Shown piece after piece: positions 50,000-62,244 of a stretch of DNA of 64,000 nt. The first letter of the stretch is position 1. Every line of letters starts with the position of its first letter. Source of the stretch: Perkinsus chesapeaki (lineage: Eukaryota; Perkinsozoa; Perkinsida; Perkinsidae). The notes under the pieces are model-generated. The model was given only the letters and a program-made list of their open reading frames with translations. It was not told the origin of the DNA and made no database searches. The stretch is taken from positions 1-64,000 of the forward strand of contig JAAPAO010000057.1 in the NCBI GenBank assembly GCA_013115145.1, in the 5' to 3' direction. A program made the translations under genes and the position numbers.

Positions 50000-52900
50000 A
50001 TGAGCCTTCTTGAGGATGCTATTGCTCGTTATGAGGATGCTCGAGAGCTGTTATCAGTCGATGATGATCCTGTGAATCAGATGGTTATATCATCATTGTT
50101 CGAGAGCGAGGGCTTTGTAGTCCACCAGGCCATGGATGGGTTTGAGGCATTGGAGCACATGCAGAATAACTCCATGCCTGATCTTATATTATTAGACGTT
50201 ATGATGCCTGGTATGAGTGGTTATGAGGTCTTGGATACATTAAGAGCAGAGTAATACATAACGGTGGCAACAGGATATGAAAGCGAAATTATAGAAATGT
50301 ATAAAGGGAAGGCAAATGCATTGTTTTCTATAGGGAACCTTTTAGTTCTATTGAATGACTTGGTGAAAGTCCCCTTGGCGTTAAGGCTCAGAGTGACTTC
50401 GAAATTCATATCGAAACGTTTATCGTTAGAGATTTCAACCGCGCTAGTATACGATGTCTCTTGAGACTGGTCAGAATCGACAATATATCTCATCTCTCGG
50501 TGAAAATTGGACTTAGGGCAATGATGCTCGAAAAAAATCAATATATTTGCAGGTACCCCCCAGATCTCCCAGTAGTTATGATATCAGCCAAGGCAGCTAC
50601 ATCTGATAAAGTGGAGGGTGTGGAGCACTTTTGTAGGCCATTCATCTCAGGCTAATGTCTTTATAATGGTCTAGGTAATGATTACCAGACTAAACCATTT
50701 GAAAAGGAGGAGCTCTTGGCACGTGTTAGATGCCTTATAGTATTAAGGCATATGATTAACGCCCATTTCGGCTCTGTTGGGAGCGGCGGAGGAGGATCGG
50801 CTGAAGGTGGTGGAGGGGGCAGTGAATCTACGGGTAGTTGAGATATGGTATTCGTAGTGGACAGTTTTGGTATCAGTTTTGAAGGCCCTGCCACCACATA
50901 TAGCAGAGAAAGTGCAGCAGGGTGAAACTAATATATCGGAGAAATACGATAAGGCTTCATTCCTCTATATGATGTTTGATAAGTAATATCCATACCGCAC
51001 TTCCCTCCGATCTCGCCTGAAGGTTCGGTGAAGTAGCCGAGGCCATCCCTTTGCCGCAACTCCTAACGTTGTTGAATAAGCTACATACATCTTTTTTGGA
51101 GGTTAAAGAAAGCAGTAAGACTCGGAAATGGTGGCACTTCTTCTCATAAATTATCACTACTAGCGATAGGCGAAGTATCTTGGTTCTCTTGAACCGTGTG
51201 GTTTGATAGGTCGAATGAAGGCTTAAAAGTTTGTATTTCATTTTTACAATTGTAGGTTACGAAGCTATATACGTAGAATTTGTGGGAGTTAACACCATCG
51301 CCATTGCTGGCTTTAATGATGATACAGCTGCTAGCTCAGAGGAGCTGCTCTGCGGTTTCGGGCAGGTTTGTCTGGCAAAGGCAGCAGAGGTATAGGTGTA
51401 AAGGATCTTACAGAGGTTGAGATGCGTGATGTTAGATAATGATAGGAGACTATCCGATGTCGAAGTTGATTAAGATTGGTATTCATACTGGGCCGGCTTT
51501 TGGAGGTAGTAGAGATTAATACCGCCTGTCCAAGGGCAGGTTGCTCACCTGAGCCTGGGGGTGAGCATCATCATCATACTTCGGTTTGACGCTAATATTG
51601 CACAGTATAGAATTTCGTCTTTATCGTTCGATTTGCCCATCAGCCATTGTGTGTGATGCTGGGTGCACAAGTAATGATGTTATATCATCATCCTGCAGGC
51701 CTCATCGGTAGCTCCTTCGCCTTTATGGGTGAGCCTTCGCAGATCTCAAGGCAGCTGGCTATGGGGGGTGTTTGTGGGTAAGGCAGCAGGTTTACCTATA
51801 TTCAATAAGCCAATATTATGATAATAGGTATATGCATGTCACCCAGTCTACTAAGGATGGCGTGGAGGCATCAGCTCCTAGTACTTATTATTTTGGGGAA
51901 CGAGGAAGCATTAAAATAGGAGAAGATAATATGGAGACCTTCCTCGTGAAACAGTAAGAGTTAAAGGTAGTTATGGGTAGCTAACGGGTCAGATCGGAGG
52001 AAGAGGACCTGTCGGAATTCAAGACTGAGGCATCCATGGATGTTGGTGGCGATGCGGGAGAAATGGTATGAAACTTATGGGGGTTGATAGAGATGGAGTT
52101 TTCAGATTGAAGGGCTACAAAAGCGAGTTAAAGAATTAGAAGCTCAACTTAAAAATATGATGTCTGGTAGGATCGAACCTGTGCCTCTTGCTTTGTAGTG
52201 TAATATGAGGTAATAATGACGATGATGGAGATGGAGAGGATTCCCTCGCCAAAGCGGTTGCCAAGTCTGGCCAGGTCCCTGTGTGGGCATGCAATGGTAA
52301 GTGTGGTTCACAACTGCGGGGGGGGGCAAATGCCTGATGAGGTTCGGGCCCAAGGTGTTGCTTATAGTTCGCGAAAATATAGTTTAACATAACGATTAAT
52401 ATTTCTATACACCGACTAATAATTGTATATAACGCGTGCTTTATTATTATTAAGGTCAGGTTTATGGACCTGAGTCTACTCGTGAGGAGCTTGTTACTGA
52501 GTATCCGTGGTTAACCTCCTCCTCCATCCTCAGGTATAGCGGAGCCTTTGGAATCATTAATGGCCGCGCTGGAAGCAACGGTATGTGGTGATAAAGGTAA
52601 GGAGGATGATGGAGGGGAGGCACCATTGGTAACTAGTATTAAGACAGTAGAGGTAATAGTCATTACTGATAGAGGAATACATATACTGCTTTAGGGGGAG
52701 ATTAGTAAGCTATTCGATGCCATTAATACTATAGAAAATGAATCAAGGGCAACTCAGAAGACAGTGCAGGATGTAGCGGCTGGGAAGGTATTAACGGTAT
52801 AGCTATTGTAATGTGACGATTTGGAGTAGATAGCATTGAAGGGTGATAATGTAAAGGGTGCTGGAGGCTTCAATCTGGCTGATGGTAGTAGTAGGCGTTG

Positions 52901-54847
52901 GTCTGTAGTAAGGGGACAGATATTGTGTCGCAGAGGACCGTGAGGCGTTGAATAAGATTCTAGAAGGGTTAGATGGGGAGTTCTCCAAGTTGCAAGAGGG
53001 GACACCGAAGGCTCCCATTGCTGGTGTTGGAGTTTCACCAAGTAGGTGATGACAGTGTGGGGCCTCCTGTTGAGGTTGTTAAAGGTGATGTTGATGCTAT
53101 TATTAAGGAAGTTGAAGCTGTTATGAGGACAGTAGAGACTCTAGAGAAAGTTTGCCAGGATAACACTAAAGCGGTAGTGATAGTAGAAGGTTTAATGTTG
53201 ATGGGGATGTGTAGGTGAAGGAAAGTAAAGTGGTAATTGATGATAAACAAAAGGAGATTGACGCATTGAAAGAGGGAGCAGCAACAACAGGCCAGCCATC
53301 GACTAAGGCTAAAGAGGATGGCACTGATTTCTTTGCTGGTAAGGTAGTGGTAGTGTGGGGCATTGGAGTTTAGTGTAGATGCTGGCATTGCTGGTGATGG
53401 TGCTCAAGCTGGTGTTGGCGAGCCTATGGTACCGGCATCACAACTTGATGCAGTTAAGAAGGAACTGGAGGATACTAGAGCGGTAATAAAGAACTGGTTT
53501 ATACTGGAAACAGTGTTGGTTTCTGATAGGCATTGGCCGCAGCTAGAGCAACAGTAACGACCTCGGGAGGAGGAGGAGGGGGAATGGACGCTGGAGCTAT
53601 GATGGGCATGATGAGCGCTATGATGCAACAAAACTTCATGGCACAAAATGCGCCTAAGGTGAGCAGCAGCTTTATTACTACTGTTGTTGGTACGTGCCTT
53701 ATAGGAGCCTTCGAGAGGAGCTGACTCTGGTGCTGGTGGAGGTGGTAGGCCATTAGGCTTTGTGGTATTGATTTGGAGTTATAGGTGGTGCTACTGGAGG
53801 GGTTATGAAGATCCAATTAGAGGCTTTAGAGGCTGAATGTGATAGACTACGACATGATGCTGCACAGGCAAAGAGCTTGGCGACTGAAGTGGTGTTTTTG
53901 AAGAGGCAAGTTGCTGGTAGGGATTAATTCCGAGGAGTAGGCCGCTTTGTAAGCTGTCATATTAGAGCTTGAGTCGGAAGGAACTATGAGAAATACTGAT
54001 GCTGATACTATAGAGGGATTGAAGGTTCAAGCGGAGAATTCGGTATGATGATATACTGTTACCGTTGGTATAACTTTACGTTTTCTTTAAGGTGCTCACT
54101 TCCAGACTGCTGTTGATGGAGAGGCAAACACTCGAAATAAAGGCGCGGAATAAGATGCTGGAAGATAAGCTGGCTGTGAGTGGAGTAGTGGACTGGGAGG
54201 GGATTGGTGGCATTTTAGTTGGTGGGAAGAATGGCGAATGATGATAAGATAAAAAATATCATAAACGATGCTGATATATCATTTAACGATGATTTAGATG
54301 GTAAGACTCAATGAGGCTTTGGTTCTCGTATGGGTTTCATAGCCACACCGACGGTATCTACTTTGACCACTCTATTGGCACTGAGTAATAGAGCACAAGA
54401 GGAGATGAGACAACAGATGGAGATGATGATGGAACATAATAATAGAGAGTAAGGTTATGACTTTCCTAGTCATAACAGACAGGAGGCTCAATGAGGCTCA
54501 ATAATTTTGGGTACGGGTGTTCATGCTTAATAATAAAGTATGGCTCATTCTATTAGCTTTTGAGCGACTCATCAAAACGTGTAACGAAGCCACTATTTTG
54601 CGGGTTAAGTGTTACTTTTAGGCAACAACATACACCGGGTCGCCTGGCGCTAGGATTCGGTGCTGCTTCTTCTTCTAGTAGACCAGCTGAGGGTATACCA
54701 TCTCCTAGTCACATGGATTCAACTATGTAAGATTCATACTAGACAGTGTCGTTTATGACAATCCACTTTAGGCGATCCACTGGAGGGTTTTCCCGAACTA
54801 TGGGATGGCCACAAGTATCTACTAAACGGTATAGGCCTATTTATTAG
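50000..54847 (+). CDS. Receiver domain + degenerate class III cyclase + coiled-coil protein
   Basis: A many-exon gene. Exons 50000-50250, 50553-50632 and 50675-50833 encode a response-regulator receiver with the acidic pair in SVDDDPVN, phosphoacceptor Asp in LILLDVMMPGMSG, MISAKA and the conserved Lys in QTKPF. All phosphorylation residues are present. After a Gly/Ser linker, exon 50877-50973 and later ones encode a class III nucleotide cyclase homology domain: LPPHIAEKVQQGE, LLTLLNKLHTSFLE, TIAIAGF, IKIGIHTGP, and the ending FGERGSIKI. The two metal-binding aspartates (usually FADIVGF and GDA) are replaced, so catalysis is doubtful. The rest, to the stop at 54845-54847, is Gly/Ala-rich with coiled-coil stretches (VKELEAQLKN, IKEVEAVMRTVETLE). 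The first intron is 302 nt; most others are 39-50 nt. Exon ends between 51130 and 51250 and between 52280 and 52560 are unresolved. Confidence 0.75.
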
Positions 54848-55166
54848 ACATGTAGGGCTGGGGCTTTAGCCCAAAGTGTGATCCATATTGTTGTTGATAA
54901 TAACAAAGGTCGTTGTGTTATAGTAGGAACAGGCTCCTAATGCGAAAATGCAATGAAAAAGGTATTCGTTCTGTCAACATTTTATGTTCCTCTATGACCC
55001 ACTGTATACGAGATGAAACCCGTTTGGAACGCGTATCATTGCGTGGGCAAATAAACAGTAAATATAGGTAACTAGTATAAGGTGGCAACAAACTAACATA
55101 TCTTGGTTCATTACTATACCTAGGACCCCACGGGACTTCGCTCAAAACGTCAAAGGCGTAAGAAAC
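54848..55166. other. Convergent intergenic spacer
   Basis: About 320 bases between the 3' ends of two convergent genes. It holds only their 3' UTRs as far as I can see. Confidence 0.5.
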
Positions 55167-57389
55167 TCATTTACGATACTCTTTTTTGAGATACAATAAA
55201 TGATCTCGAACTTCGGCCATATCCTTTAACGATCGTGTTAACTGATCACAGGGTTGTATAAGCAATGTCATATGGCATTTAACGTAACAGCTTACACATT
55301 TATATTCCTCACTATTCTTCTTCATGCCAGGGAAGGTGGCCAAGACTTCCCGTAAACCCAAACGATACTCGTTTCTTGCAAATAATTGTTTTAACTAATA
55401 ACCGCCACGATAAAACAATAGGACTTCCAATACTACCTTTTCCTTCATCTCATCCTGTTTCGAAGGTTTCGCTTTTACAGCTAACGAACACAGTATACTC
55501 ACCGTCTCCGATTGCACCTTTCCCCTCATACCTGTAGCTGCTGCACCAGTGACATCTTTACGTGCTTTATCATCTGTCTGTGCTACATCATCATCAAGCT
55601 CATCAGGATCAACGCCTGTTTGTAACAGTTCATCATCCAAGGCAGCCTGGGAAGATAGTAACAGGAATACCGAAGATGACATAGTTATACATCAGCCAGT
55701 CCCTCCTTTCGAACTTCCTCCTTGTTCCTTTCCTTCTCCATTATATCTGCAACGCTAAACCTTCCCATTTATCTACTGGTATTGTTATTACTAGTAATAG
55801 CCTTCCCTAATAGAGTTGATTGTTCATCTTCACTCTCGCTGGAGCTGGATGATTCGCTATCAGAATCCCTGCCAGTGCGCGCCTAATAACAACGAGACAT
55901 TCAAACAACGGGTAGCTCGATTCTCCATGAAGGCTTCCGGGTTTCGGCCAACGCAGTTGAAGGATATCGGAGTGAACTCCAACACGGAACTTAAATAAGA
56001 AAGGTTAGACGGAGGATTCTATGCCGACTGTAAGTTGTCGCCTGTAAGTCCTTTAGTACCTCCTTCATTTTTTCCTTCTCCTTATCAACCGCTCCAGCCG
56101 TTTCTATTTGTACTTCATTTGCAGCATCAGGATCATCTAGTAGTTCATCATCATCACCTATACAACACCATAACCAGTATCTTCCCTATCTCCCTTCCTA
56201 CTAAAGTCCTCATTGCCTTCCCATTCATCATCATGCTTTACTGCATACAACTTACCAACACTTAAACTAGAGCTGGGTACCTGCTCTCCATCTACCCCCC
56301 TCATCCTCAATAGTACTATCTACCTCCTTAGCCTCTAAGTTGTGCCTTGCCGTCTTTGAAGCCTTCAGCTTCCTCTTTGCCTCCTTCCGTGCAGCCTCTA
56401 CCATTCAACATTCCCCCAGCAGCCATGCCTATATCGTACTACTTTCAGCATCCTGGCCTTCCTCAGCGTCTCCTCCTCTGGCCTTTGCCTTCTTCATTTC
56501 TATAGCTGCCCTCATACGTATAAATCTACAATCCGGGGCTTGGGGAAATTTAGTCGAAGTACAGTTTTTTTGGTAAGCTCGAGTGTAGAGATTTCAATAC
56601 AAAAGGAACTAACGCGAAATTTGCTATGCTTATCAGGATTTTTGCTGCCCACCTCCCGATGATGTCGCGTACCGCTTTCTGTCTGCCACCCTATTCCTCT
56701 CCTTTTACCTTTTCTCATCATTCTTATCCGCAAGTCTTTGTTTCTTCATCACTTGTTCTGCTATCTCCGTCTCTGTCTCTTCCTTAACTTTATCATTACT
56801 TTCCTTCACTCTGTCCACAGTGACACCTTTCGACTGAGCATACCATACCCGCCCCCACACACCCTTACCTGCTGTATCATTTCTAGCCATCCTCAACTCA
56901 ACCCCTGATAAAGGCCGGAACTCCAGCCACCTGTTTTCAGTAATATCCCCTTATACACTAGTATCGTCCTACTTCCTTACAGGCGCCACTCTATAAGCCC
57001 CAGGATTAGTAGGGTCAACGGATAGTGTAAACCAGCAGGAGGTATCATTGGCAGTTGGTCTACCACTGTATATAGCATTAGACCCTGATGACAGTATTAT
57101 CATCCATACATATAATAACTGCCTTACCTTGTGATACGCCTCTTAGTGTCATTGAATCCTCCTCATCATACCGTGCCTGTCACCAATCGTCTAACATTGA
57201 GGGGAATGCTGTATCTCTTACAGCCTTTATCTGTTCCTCTTTCTTCTTGAATGCATTAAAGTTCTTCTTTTCTCCTATTTCCAGTTCAACTCTAACTTTT
57301 GTTCGTTGACTTGTCAATGTAGCATTCGAGCTCATATTCCCAAAACCGCTCCCTTCCGCTATATTAGATCCATCTGAGGGCGGCGGCAC
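55167..57389 (-). CDS. Lys/Glu-rich charged protein, unknown family
   Basis: Unrecognised. The 3' part joins cleanly through introns of 48, 42 and 54 nt (starting in the 55682-55507 exon, ending at the stop 55167) into an Asp-rich stretch followed by coiled-coil-like sequence ending DHLLYLKKEYRK. Upstream, exons rich in Lys/Glu (KVKEETETEIAEQVMKK near 56790; a Lys/Ala/Arg-rich exon near 56500-56350; acidic sequence near 56150) are separated by short GT-AG introns, and a Ser/Thr-rich exon lies at 57389-57180. Strong strand asymmetry (pyrimidine-rich + strand) supports coding on -. The start codon is not identified and some exon borders are guesses. Such composition occurs in cytoskeletal or nucleolar proteins, but I cannot assign a role. 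Confidence 0.5.
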
Positions 57390-57878
57390 TCAGTTGCTTT
57401 ACTAATTTATTATTTCGCCGTTTTGAGTAAGATACCATTTCCGAGCTAATCCTCAGGTTTTGAAGGAGAGCATTAAAATGATATCAGGGCACATACCCCA
57501 AACCAGCTACGACGGGGTAACCCAAACCGAAGCCGAGACGTTTTCTGATGCCGCCCTACAATTGGCTCTCCCAATATGGGCTTGTCTACTATATGCGTAA
57601 ACCAGCGGCGGCGGCCTTTGTATTACCAAAGTTAGGTGGGAACTTAGCAACGTCCGCATCCTCCCCTCCGGTGGAGGCATCAGCGTCAACTATCCATCGT
57701 ATTTCTGGTACAGCTGTCGGTGATGATGACGACACTGGAGGCACCATGGTACTGCTGCTGTTGTAACACCTTATAAGAATTACTAAGCAACACAGATCTT
57801 ATAAAGTAGGGTAGAAGAGTGCACACTAGTAGAAACAATGGTAACAGATGGGCTGTTGCTGCTGCTGCTTGGTGATGC

Positions 57879-58911
57879 CTATACCTCGTACATAGGCAAG
57901 ATGACTTGGGGTTCACCACGCAGTCTAGATCTATAAAGAGATATTGTTAATATAGAGTAGTACTCAAGTATATTACCGGAAGTAGTAGTAGAGGAAGTCA
58001 CTGAGGATCAACAGGTTAAGGGTCTCACTGGCCATTTGAACACCCCTATTATCTGGATAAGCATACTCGAAAATAAGAGGGTAACTAAATATAGAGTGAT
58101 ACATAATATAGTTATGGTATATTACCTGAACCAGAATATCAATGTGCAAGCTCTATTGACAGCAGTGAGAACGACAAAGTTGGCCAGTGGAGCTGAGACA
58201 ACCTTATCCTGTTGAAACATCCATAATTGAGGGAATAATGCCACTGCACATAACACCTATAAGATTTGAGTAAAGAGCGGTATGAGATGGATGTATTACC
58301 TCATAGAAGCAACAGAAGTATGATACATAGAATGAGCTATGACTTCTGCGTACTAGATACCATAGGAAGGCTAATACTGCTGTGAAGAGGTATATAAAAC
58401 CATATCTATTGTAAATAAATGGCCTAAGAGGAAAGAAGAGCCTTCTTACCTGGTTAATGGCGTTGTGACTGGCACGCCCATCCTTTGAAAAAATGCTTGG
58501 CCAAAATTATCCTTCTGAGCTTCGTAGGATGTTTTATATCTTGTAGTAGTATAAACCAACATATATGTGCCAAACGCAGCATTAAGTATCTGATAGAAAA
58601 ATGGTAAAAATAATAATAAGAGGTTCAACTGTTACATCCATGAGACCATACACCCAAAACGGTATGACAGTTGGTCGGAAGTGTAAGCCTAGTGGGTGAC
58701 TTAAGAGATGAAGGCATCGAGCTACTGCCACACATCCTAGTGTCTGGAAGGATAGACCTGATGCTGAGTGGGACTTCTTAACCTGTAATAGAGGGGTGAA
58801 TGTGGTGGTATGGTATAATACTACTTGGTGATATACAGCAATAAAGGAGCCCAGTAAGGCTATGTCTGCCCCTAGGATAAGACTATCAAGGAAGAGGGAT
58901 GTAGTGGGCAT
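57879..58911 (-). CDS. ERD2: ER lumen protein-retaining receptor (KDEL receptor, ERD2 family)
   Basis: A seven-transmembrane receptor that binds H/KDEL tails of escaped ER proteins in the Golgi and returns them in COPI vesicles. Seven exons: 58911-58825, 58782-58636, 58589-58450, 58405-58300, 58256-58126, 58084-57977, 57930-57879. All six introns are 41-46 nt. Family features in order: a short lumenal start and first membrane segment; the KKSHSASGLSFQTLG stretch, equivalent to the KTRSCAGIS region; an Arg in the second helix region; TRYKTSYEAQKDNF, equivalent to the YKSTYD..DTF loop; ALFPQLWMF (family: ILPQLFM); and the final LILSDFLYYYF (family: ILYCDFFYLY). Length of about 256 residues is slightly above typical. 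The start ATG at 58911 is inferred from the alignment of the first helix. No break is seen. Confidence 0.88.
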
Positions 58912-59503
58912 TGCTGCTAAAACTATATAGGTCACTCATCAGCTGTAGATTACAACAAGTAGACTTTTAGGTAAGTAAATGGCCATCTTCTATCATTTAT
59001 AGGCTTAAATTAAGAAGCGGTATGAATGCCGCTTTCGCCAATACCAGCCTCCCTAAGCTATCATTAACGTGTGCTTTATGTACTTGAGCATTGGGTAATT
59101 ATCTAGTGCTGTACTGTGCCATTCTATCACCCTTTCCCGAGGCTCAGGCACTCCAAATCAGTGTATCTCTTTTGTAGCTCCCTCACTCAAATGGTTAGCA
59201 TTGTAGTGTACGTCAACCCCTCCAAGTTCATGCATTCAATTAACCGTCTAGATACCCCCAGACGGACCAGTCAAGCAGCAGCAGCAGCTGTCAGCTGGAA
59301 TTGTACTTTTTATTATCGCGCGCGCCATTATAATCGATATCTGCGCACTTCGAGCACTGTCGCTTGCGTCTTCCACAAGGCAGGAAAATCCTTCTATTAG
59401 GATTGTCAGGGCACGTTGGATGGGGCCTCTAGTTATTCCTTACATTCGGCTTTTGTTATGGTTATTGATATATATTTGTGGTGCTTAGTAGCTTATTGTA
59501 GCG
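58912..59503. other. Divergent intergenic region
   Basis: About 590 bases between the KDEL receptor (transcribed leftward) and the UPF0047 gene (rightward), so it should contain both promoters. A 94-codon frame at 59116-59400 on + has no recognisable domain. Confidence 0.4.
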
Positions 59504-60532
59504 TATGTCATCATTTAGAGTCTTTGTAGACCTTCGGGCTGAATCCATTAGTATTATAGATTCCTTAATAACCAGGGAAGTATCATCTCGGTTAGGCCGT
59601 CATGATGGTATATGCAATATGGCTTTAACTGGTGAGACAGCTCCAAGTAAGCATAAGGCCTTATACGTCTCCCCCTAGCATCTGGTCAGGTTTCGGGCTT
59701 TCTATTAATGAGAACTGTGACCCTACTGTACAGAGTGATCACCTAGCTGCATTCAGACGACTGGATCCTAATGGTTTTCAATCGGGACCAGTGCTGGCTA
59801 GAGGATCGTTGTCGTTACCTATACGAGACGGCAAACTTAAGAGAGGTAGAGGAGGGGGTATGGGGAGGTAGTTAAGGGCTTATCAGGCACATGGCAAGGT
59901 ATATACCTTATGAACTGCTCCCATAAAGATTCAAGAGCTGTTATCGCTGTTACCTGCATTCCAGCGGTTAGTACTAAACACTTTGAGGTATCAGGGGCTA
60001 GAGGGGCACATATAATACCTAGGGAGAAATATGATAGGGTAAGGGAAGGGGGCTGTTAGGGGGAGGAGAGGAGGAGGATTCATGGGCTTAGATGCTGGCT
60101 GGTGATGATGATGTTGTTATTAACTTTACAGAGCTACATACATCGGCATCATTATCAATATTAGATGGTGAAGGAGAGGAGGCTAAGACACTTGAAGAGA
60201 CTGTGTCAAAAGTAGTACCAGAGACTTGGAACTATGATATATTCCAACACGTTTATGAGGGACCAGATGATATGCCAGGTAGTAGGGCTCGAAAGGTCGT
60301 GGGTTCAATTCCTGGTGCAGGCCATATGAAAAGCACACTTCTGGGGTGCAGCCATTCTTTGTCTTCCTATGAGTTAAATGATCCAGAGGGCGCCCGGCCG
60401 TATTTGACAGAGCATAGGAACTCTGGTGGATGGGGAGTAGGTCACACTCGAACACTCGAGCTTACAGCTGTTAAGGCTTCTAAGAACCTCACCACGGCCA
60501 AGGTTAAGGTAAAAAGATATTTCCGAGGTTGA
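59504..60532 (+). CDS. Fused double UPF0047/YjbQ-domain protein
   Basis: Five exons: 59504-59631, 59690-59845, 59887-60038, 60092-60278, 60321-60532, with introns of 58, 41, 53 and 42 nt. The product holds two YjbQ-family domains in tandem. Domain 1 has LSINENCDP, SLPIRDGKL and GTWQGIYL, but the usual HTTA is LTGF. Domain 2 has ELHTSASLSI, VPETWNYD, EGPDDMPGHMKSTLLG and a C-terminal TEHRNSGGWG segment, but lacks the INEN and GTWQGIY motifs. So the His motif sits in one half and the Asn/Trp motifs in the other. UPF0047 proteins form trimers and some show low thiamine-phosphate synthase activity; the true role is unsettled. A single protein with complementary halves may form a pseudo-hexamer (inference). 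The start ATG at 59504 is the first in frame. Confidence 0.8.
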
Positions 60533-60571
60533 TTGAATGCATCAGAAGTATCTTAGGTTGATGAGGAGGTT

Positions 60572-60853
60572 ATGAATCAACTTGATTTAGCGTGTGATAA
60601 ATATAGTATGGTTCATCTTAGTGTTTATGATGGTTATTCCCTAGTAGTTGGCTGTGATATAATACCGTCTGTGCGCCCGGAGATTTTACCCTATGCAGCT
60701 GTAGGGAACGGTCGTACTGTGGACGTCCCTTTAAAGCAAGGATGTAAGGTATGGGTAGTACCACCAAGGATGTCAGGTGACACTATTATGGAATGTCAAT
60801 TATATGCTACTGTAAAGATTGTCTACTTTGACCCTAAACCTGATAAAGAGTAA
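60572..60853 (+). CDS. Small hypothetical protein, 93 residues
   Basis: Open from ATG to stop with a beta-rich pattern (VHLSVYDGYSLVVG, KVWVVPPRM, ATVKIVYFDP), 40 bases after the stop of the UPF0047 gene. No family is recognised. It could be a separate small gene or the last exon of a longer transcript. Confidence 0.4.
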   Translation: MNQLDLACDKYSMVHLSVYDGYSLVVGCDIIPSVRPEILPYAAVGNGRTVDVPLKQGCKVWVVPPRMSGDTIMECQLYATVKIVYFDPKPDKE

Positions 60854-61113
60854 AGCCTAAGAGGTACTCCATTAAGAGTTTATTAAATACCTTGTTCGCT
60901 GCTGTGTGTTTCATCCTCCGTCCGTATGTGGTGTTGATTAATACAAGTATACTGCAATGCACGGATAACCCTGATGCCATTTTGCTGTATTATGCATTGC
61001 TTACTATTATTAAGAACCATTTCGATTCACATAGTAAGCCAATATTATACTAACCAAACAGTCGAGTAGCTCTTCATAATGGACGGTAACTCTGACACTA
61101 GAGTTTTTTTCTG

Positions 61114-62067
61114 ATGTCATGTCCGGTCCCTCCACCTATCATCTCTAATGGGTCTACCTTGCACTCCCCCCCAAGGCACCCATCGAAGCTGGATATGCCA
61201 CTACAGCCTGGGCCAGTGCATCTGGAACCGGGCTTCCTATCACAGCTCATCTCCGGTGGTACCGCTGCAGTTATCGGCAGAACATGCACCGCTCCGCTAG
61301 ATAGGGTAAAAATATTAATGCAAGTGGAGGGGAAGGCAACAGCAGCAGCATCTACGGTTGGTAGGGGTAGCTGGGTGATGGTACTAATGAGGACGGCAAG
61401 GGAACAAGGGTTAGCCTCATTATGGAGGGGTAACATGGCCAACCTTATAAGAATCTTTCCGACACAGGCTTTGAGGATGACTATATTCTCCAGGCTCAAA
61501 GAGCTTCGTCGAAGTTATGGCATTCAGACTACACAACAGACCATTGTACCAGCGCTGCTGTCGGGAATGATCTCGGGGGCATCAGCTTGTTTTCTAATGT
61601 ATCCTTTGGATGTTGCTAGGACAACTATGGCAGCTCAGGCATATCAGACGACGCTTACTGAGGAGCTGAGGAGGATGGTACGGGAAAGGACAATGTTCAG
61701 AGGCCTAGGGGTTAATATGATAGAGATTGCACCTTATGTTGGGGTGTCATTAGGGAGCTATGATTATATGAAAGAGCGGTATGAGATGAAGCATGGCCAT
61801 CTTAGTGCCTGGGATAGGCTACTAATAGGCACCTGTAGTGGTATATTAGCTGTATCCACCTGTTTCCCTTTGGATACAGTTAGACGTTATATGATTGTAC
61901 ATAAAGTGCCTTTCAAGAAAGCAATGGTCGAGCTACTTGGAGCTGGTGGACCAATAAGGCTGTATAGAGGTCTACCTGTATCAGTGCTAAAGGCAGCTCC
62001 TACTGCTGGTATAACACTGATGGCTAATGATATGTTAAAGCAGGCCTTTGCAGCTATAGGACGGTGA
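61114..62067 (+). CDS. Mitochondrial carrier family (SLC25) protein
   Basis: An inner-membrane solute carrier of about 317 residues with three repeats. The signature PX[D/E]XX[K/R] occurs three times: PLDRVK near residue 60, PLDVAR near 167 and PLDTVR near 250. Each repeat has its two helices, with LWRGNMANLIRIFPTQALRM, MFRGLGVNMIEIAPYVG and LYRGLPVSVLKAAPTAG at the even-numbered helices. The last resembles the SCaMC/CoA-carrier group (ATP-Mg/Pi or CoA/nucleotide exchange), but substrate cannot be fixed without contact-site analysis. There are no N-terminal EF hands. The gene has no intron, unlike nearly all its neighbours, which might reflect retroposition. An ATG starts the frame at 61114. 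Confidence 0.93.
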   Translation: MSCPVPPPIISNGSTLHSPPRHPSKLDMPLQPGPVHLEPGFLSQLISGGTAAVIGRTCTAPLDRVKILMQVEGKATAAASTVGRGSWVMVLMRTAREQGLASLWRGNMANLIRIFPTQALRMTIFSRLKELRRSYGIQTTQQTIVPALLSGMISGASACFLMYPLDVARTTMAAQAYQTTLTEELRRMVRERTMFRGLGVNMIEIAPYVGVSLGSYDYMKERYEMKHGHLSAWDRLLIGTCSGILAVSTCFPLDTVRRYMIVHKVPFKKAMVELLGAGGPIRLYRGLPVSVLKAAPTAGITLMANDMLKQAFAAIGR

Positions 62068-62244
62068 TGGTAGGACAATGAAGAATAGGGATAGTAATAT
62101 GCACAGAGGCAGCGGGAGGCAGCAGGAGGAGGAAGAAGAAGAGGAGGAATGCCTCAAAGTTATAAATTTTCTAATTCGGCCAGTTACGCTGTCTTGGGTT
62201 ACTTGTAGATGATTCTGATAGCTGCTGTTGCTGCTTTTAAATAA

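Noticed and set aside
50000-51960. Bacterial contamination as the source of the receiver-cyclase gene
   Set aside because: The domains are interrupted by several GT-AG introns whose removal restores conserved motifs exactly, so the gene is eukaryotic in structure.
60854-61113. A fused exon leading into the mitochondrial carrier (ATG at about 61080)
   Set aside because: The frame from that ATG hits a stop within 12 codons, and no intron is needed; the carrier frame has its own ATG at 61114 and full family length.
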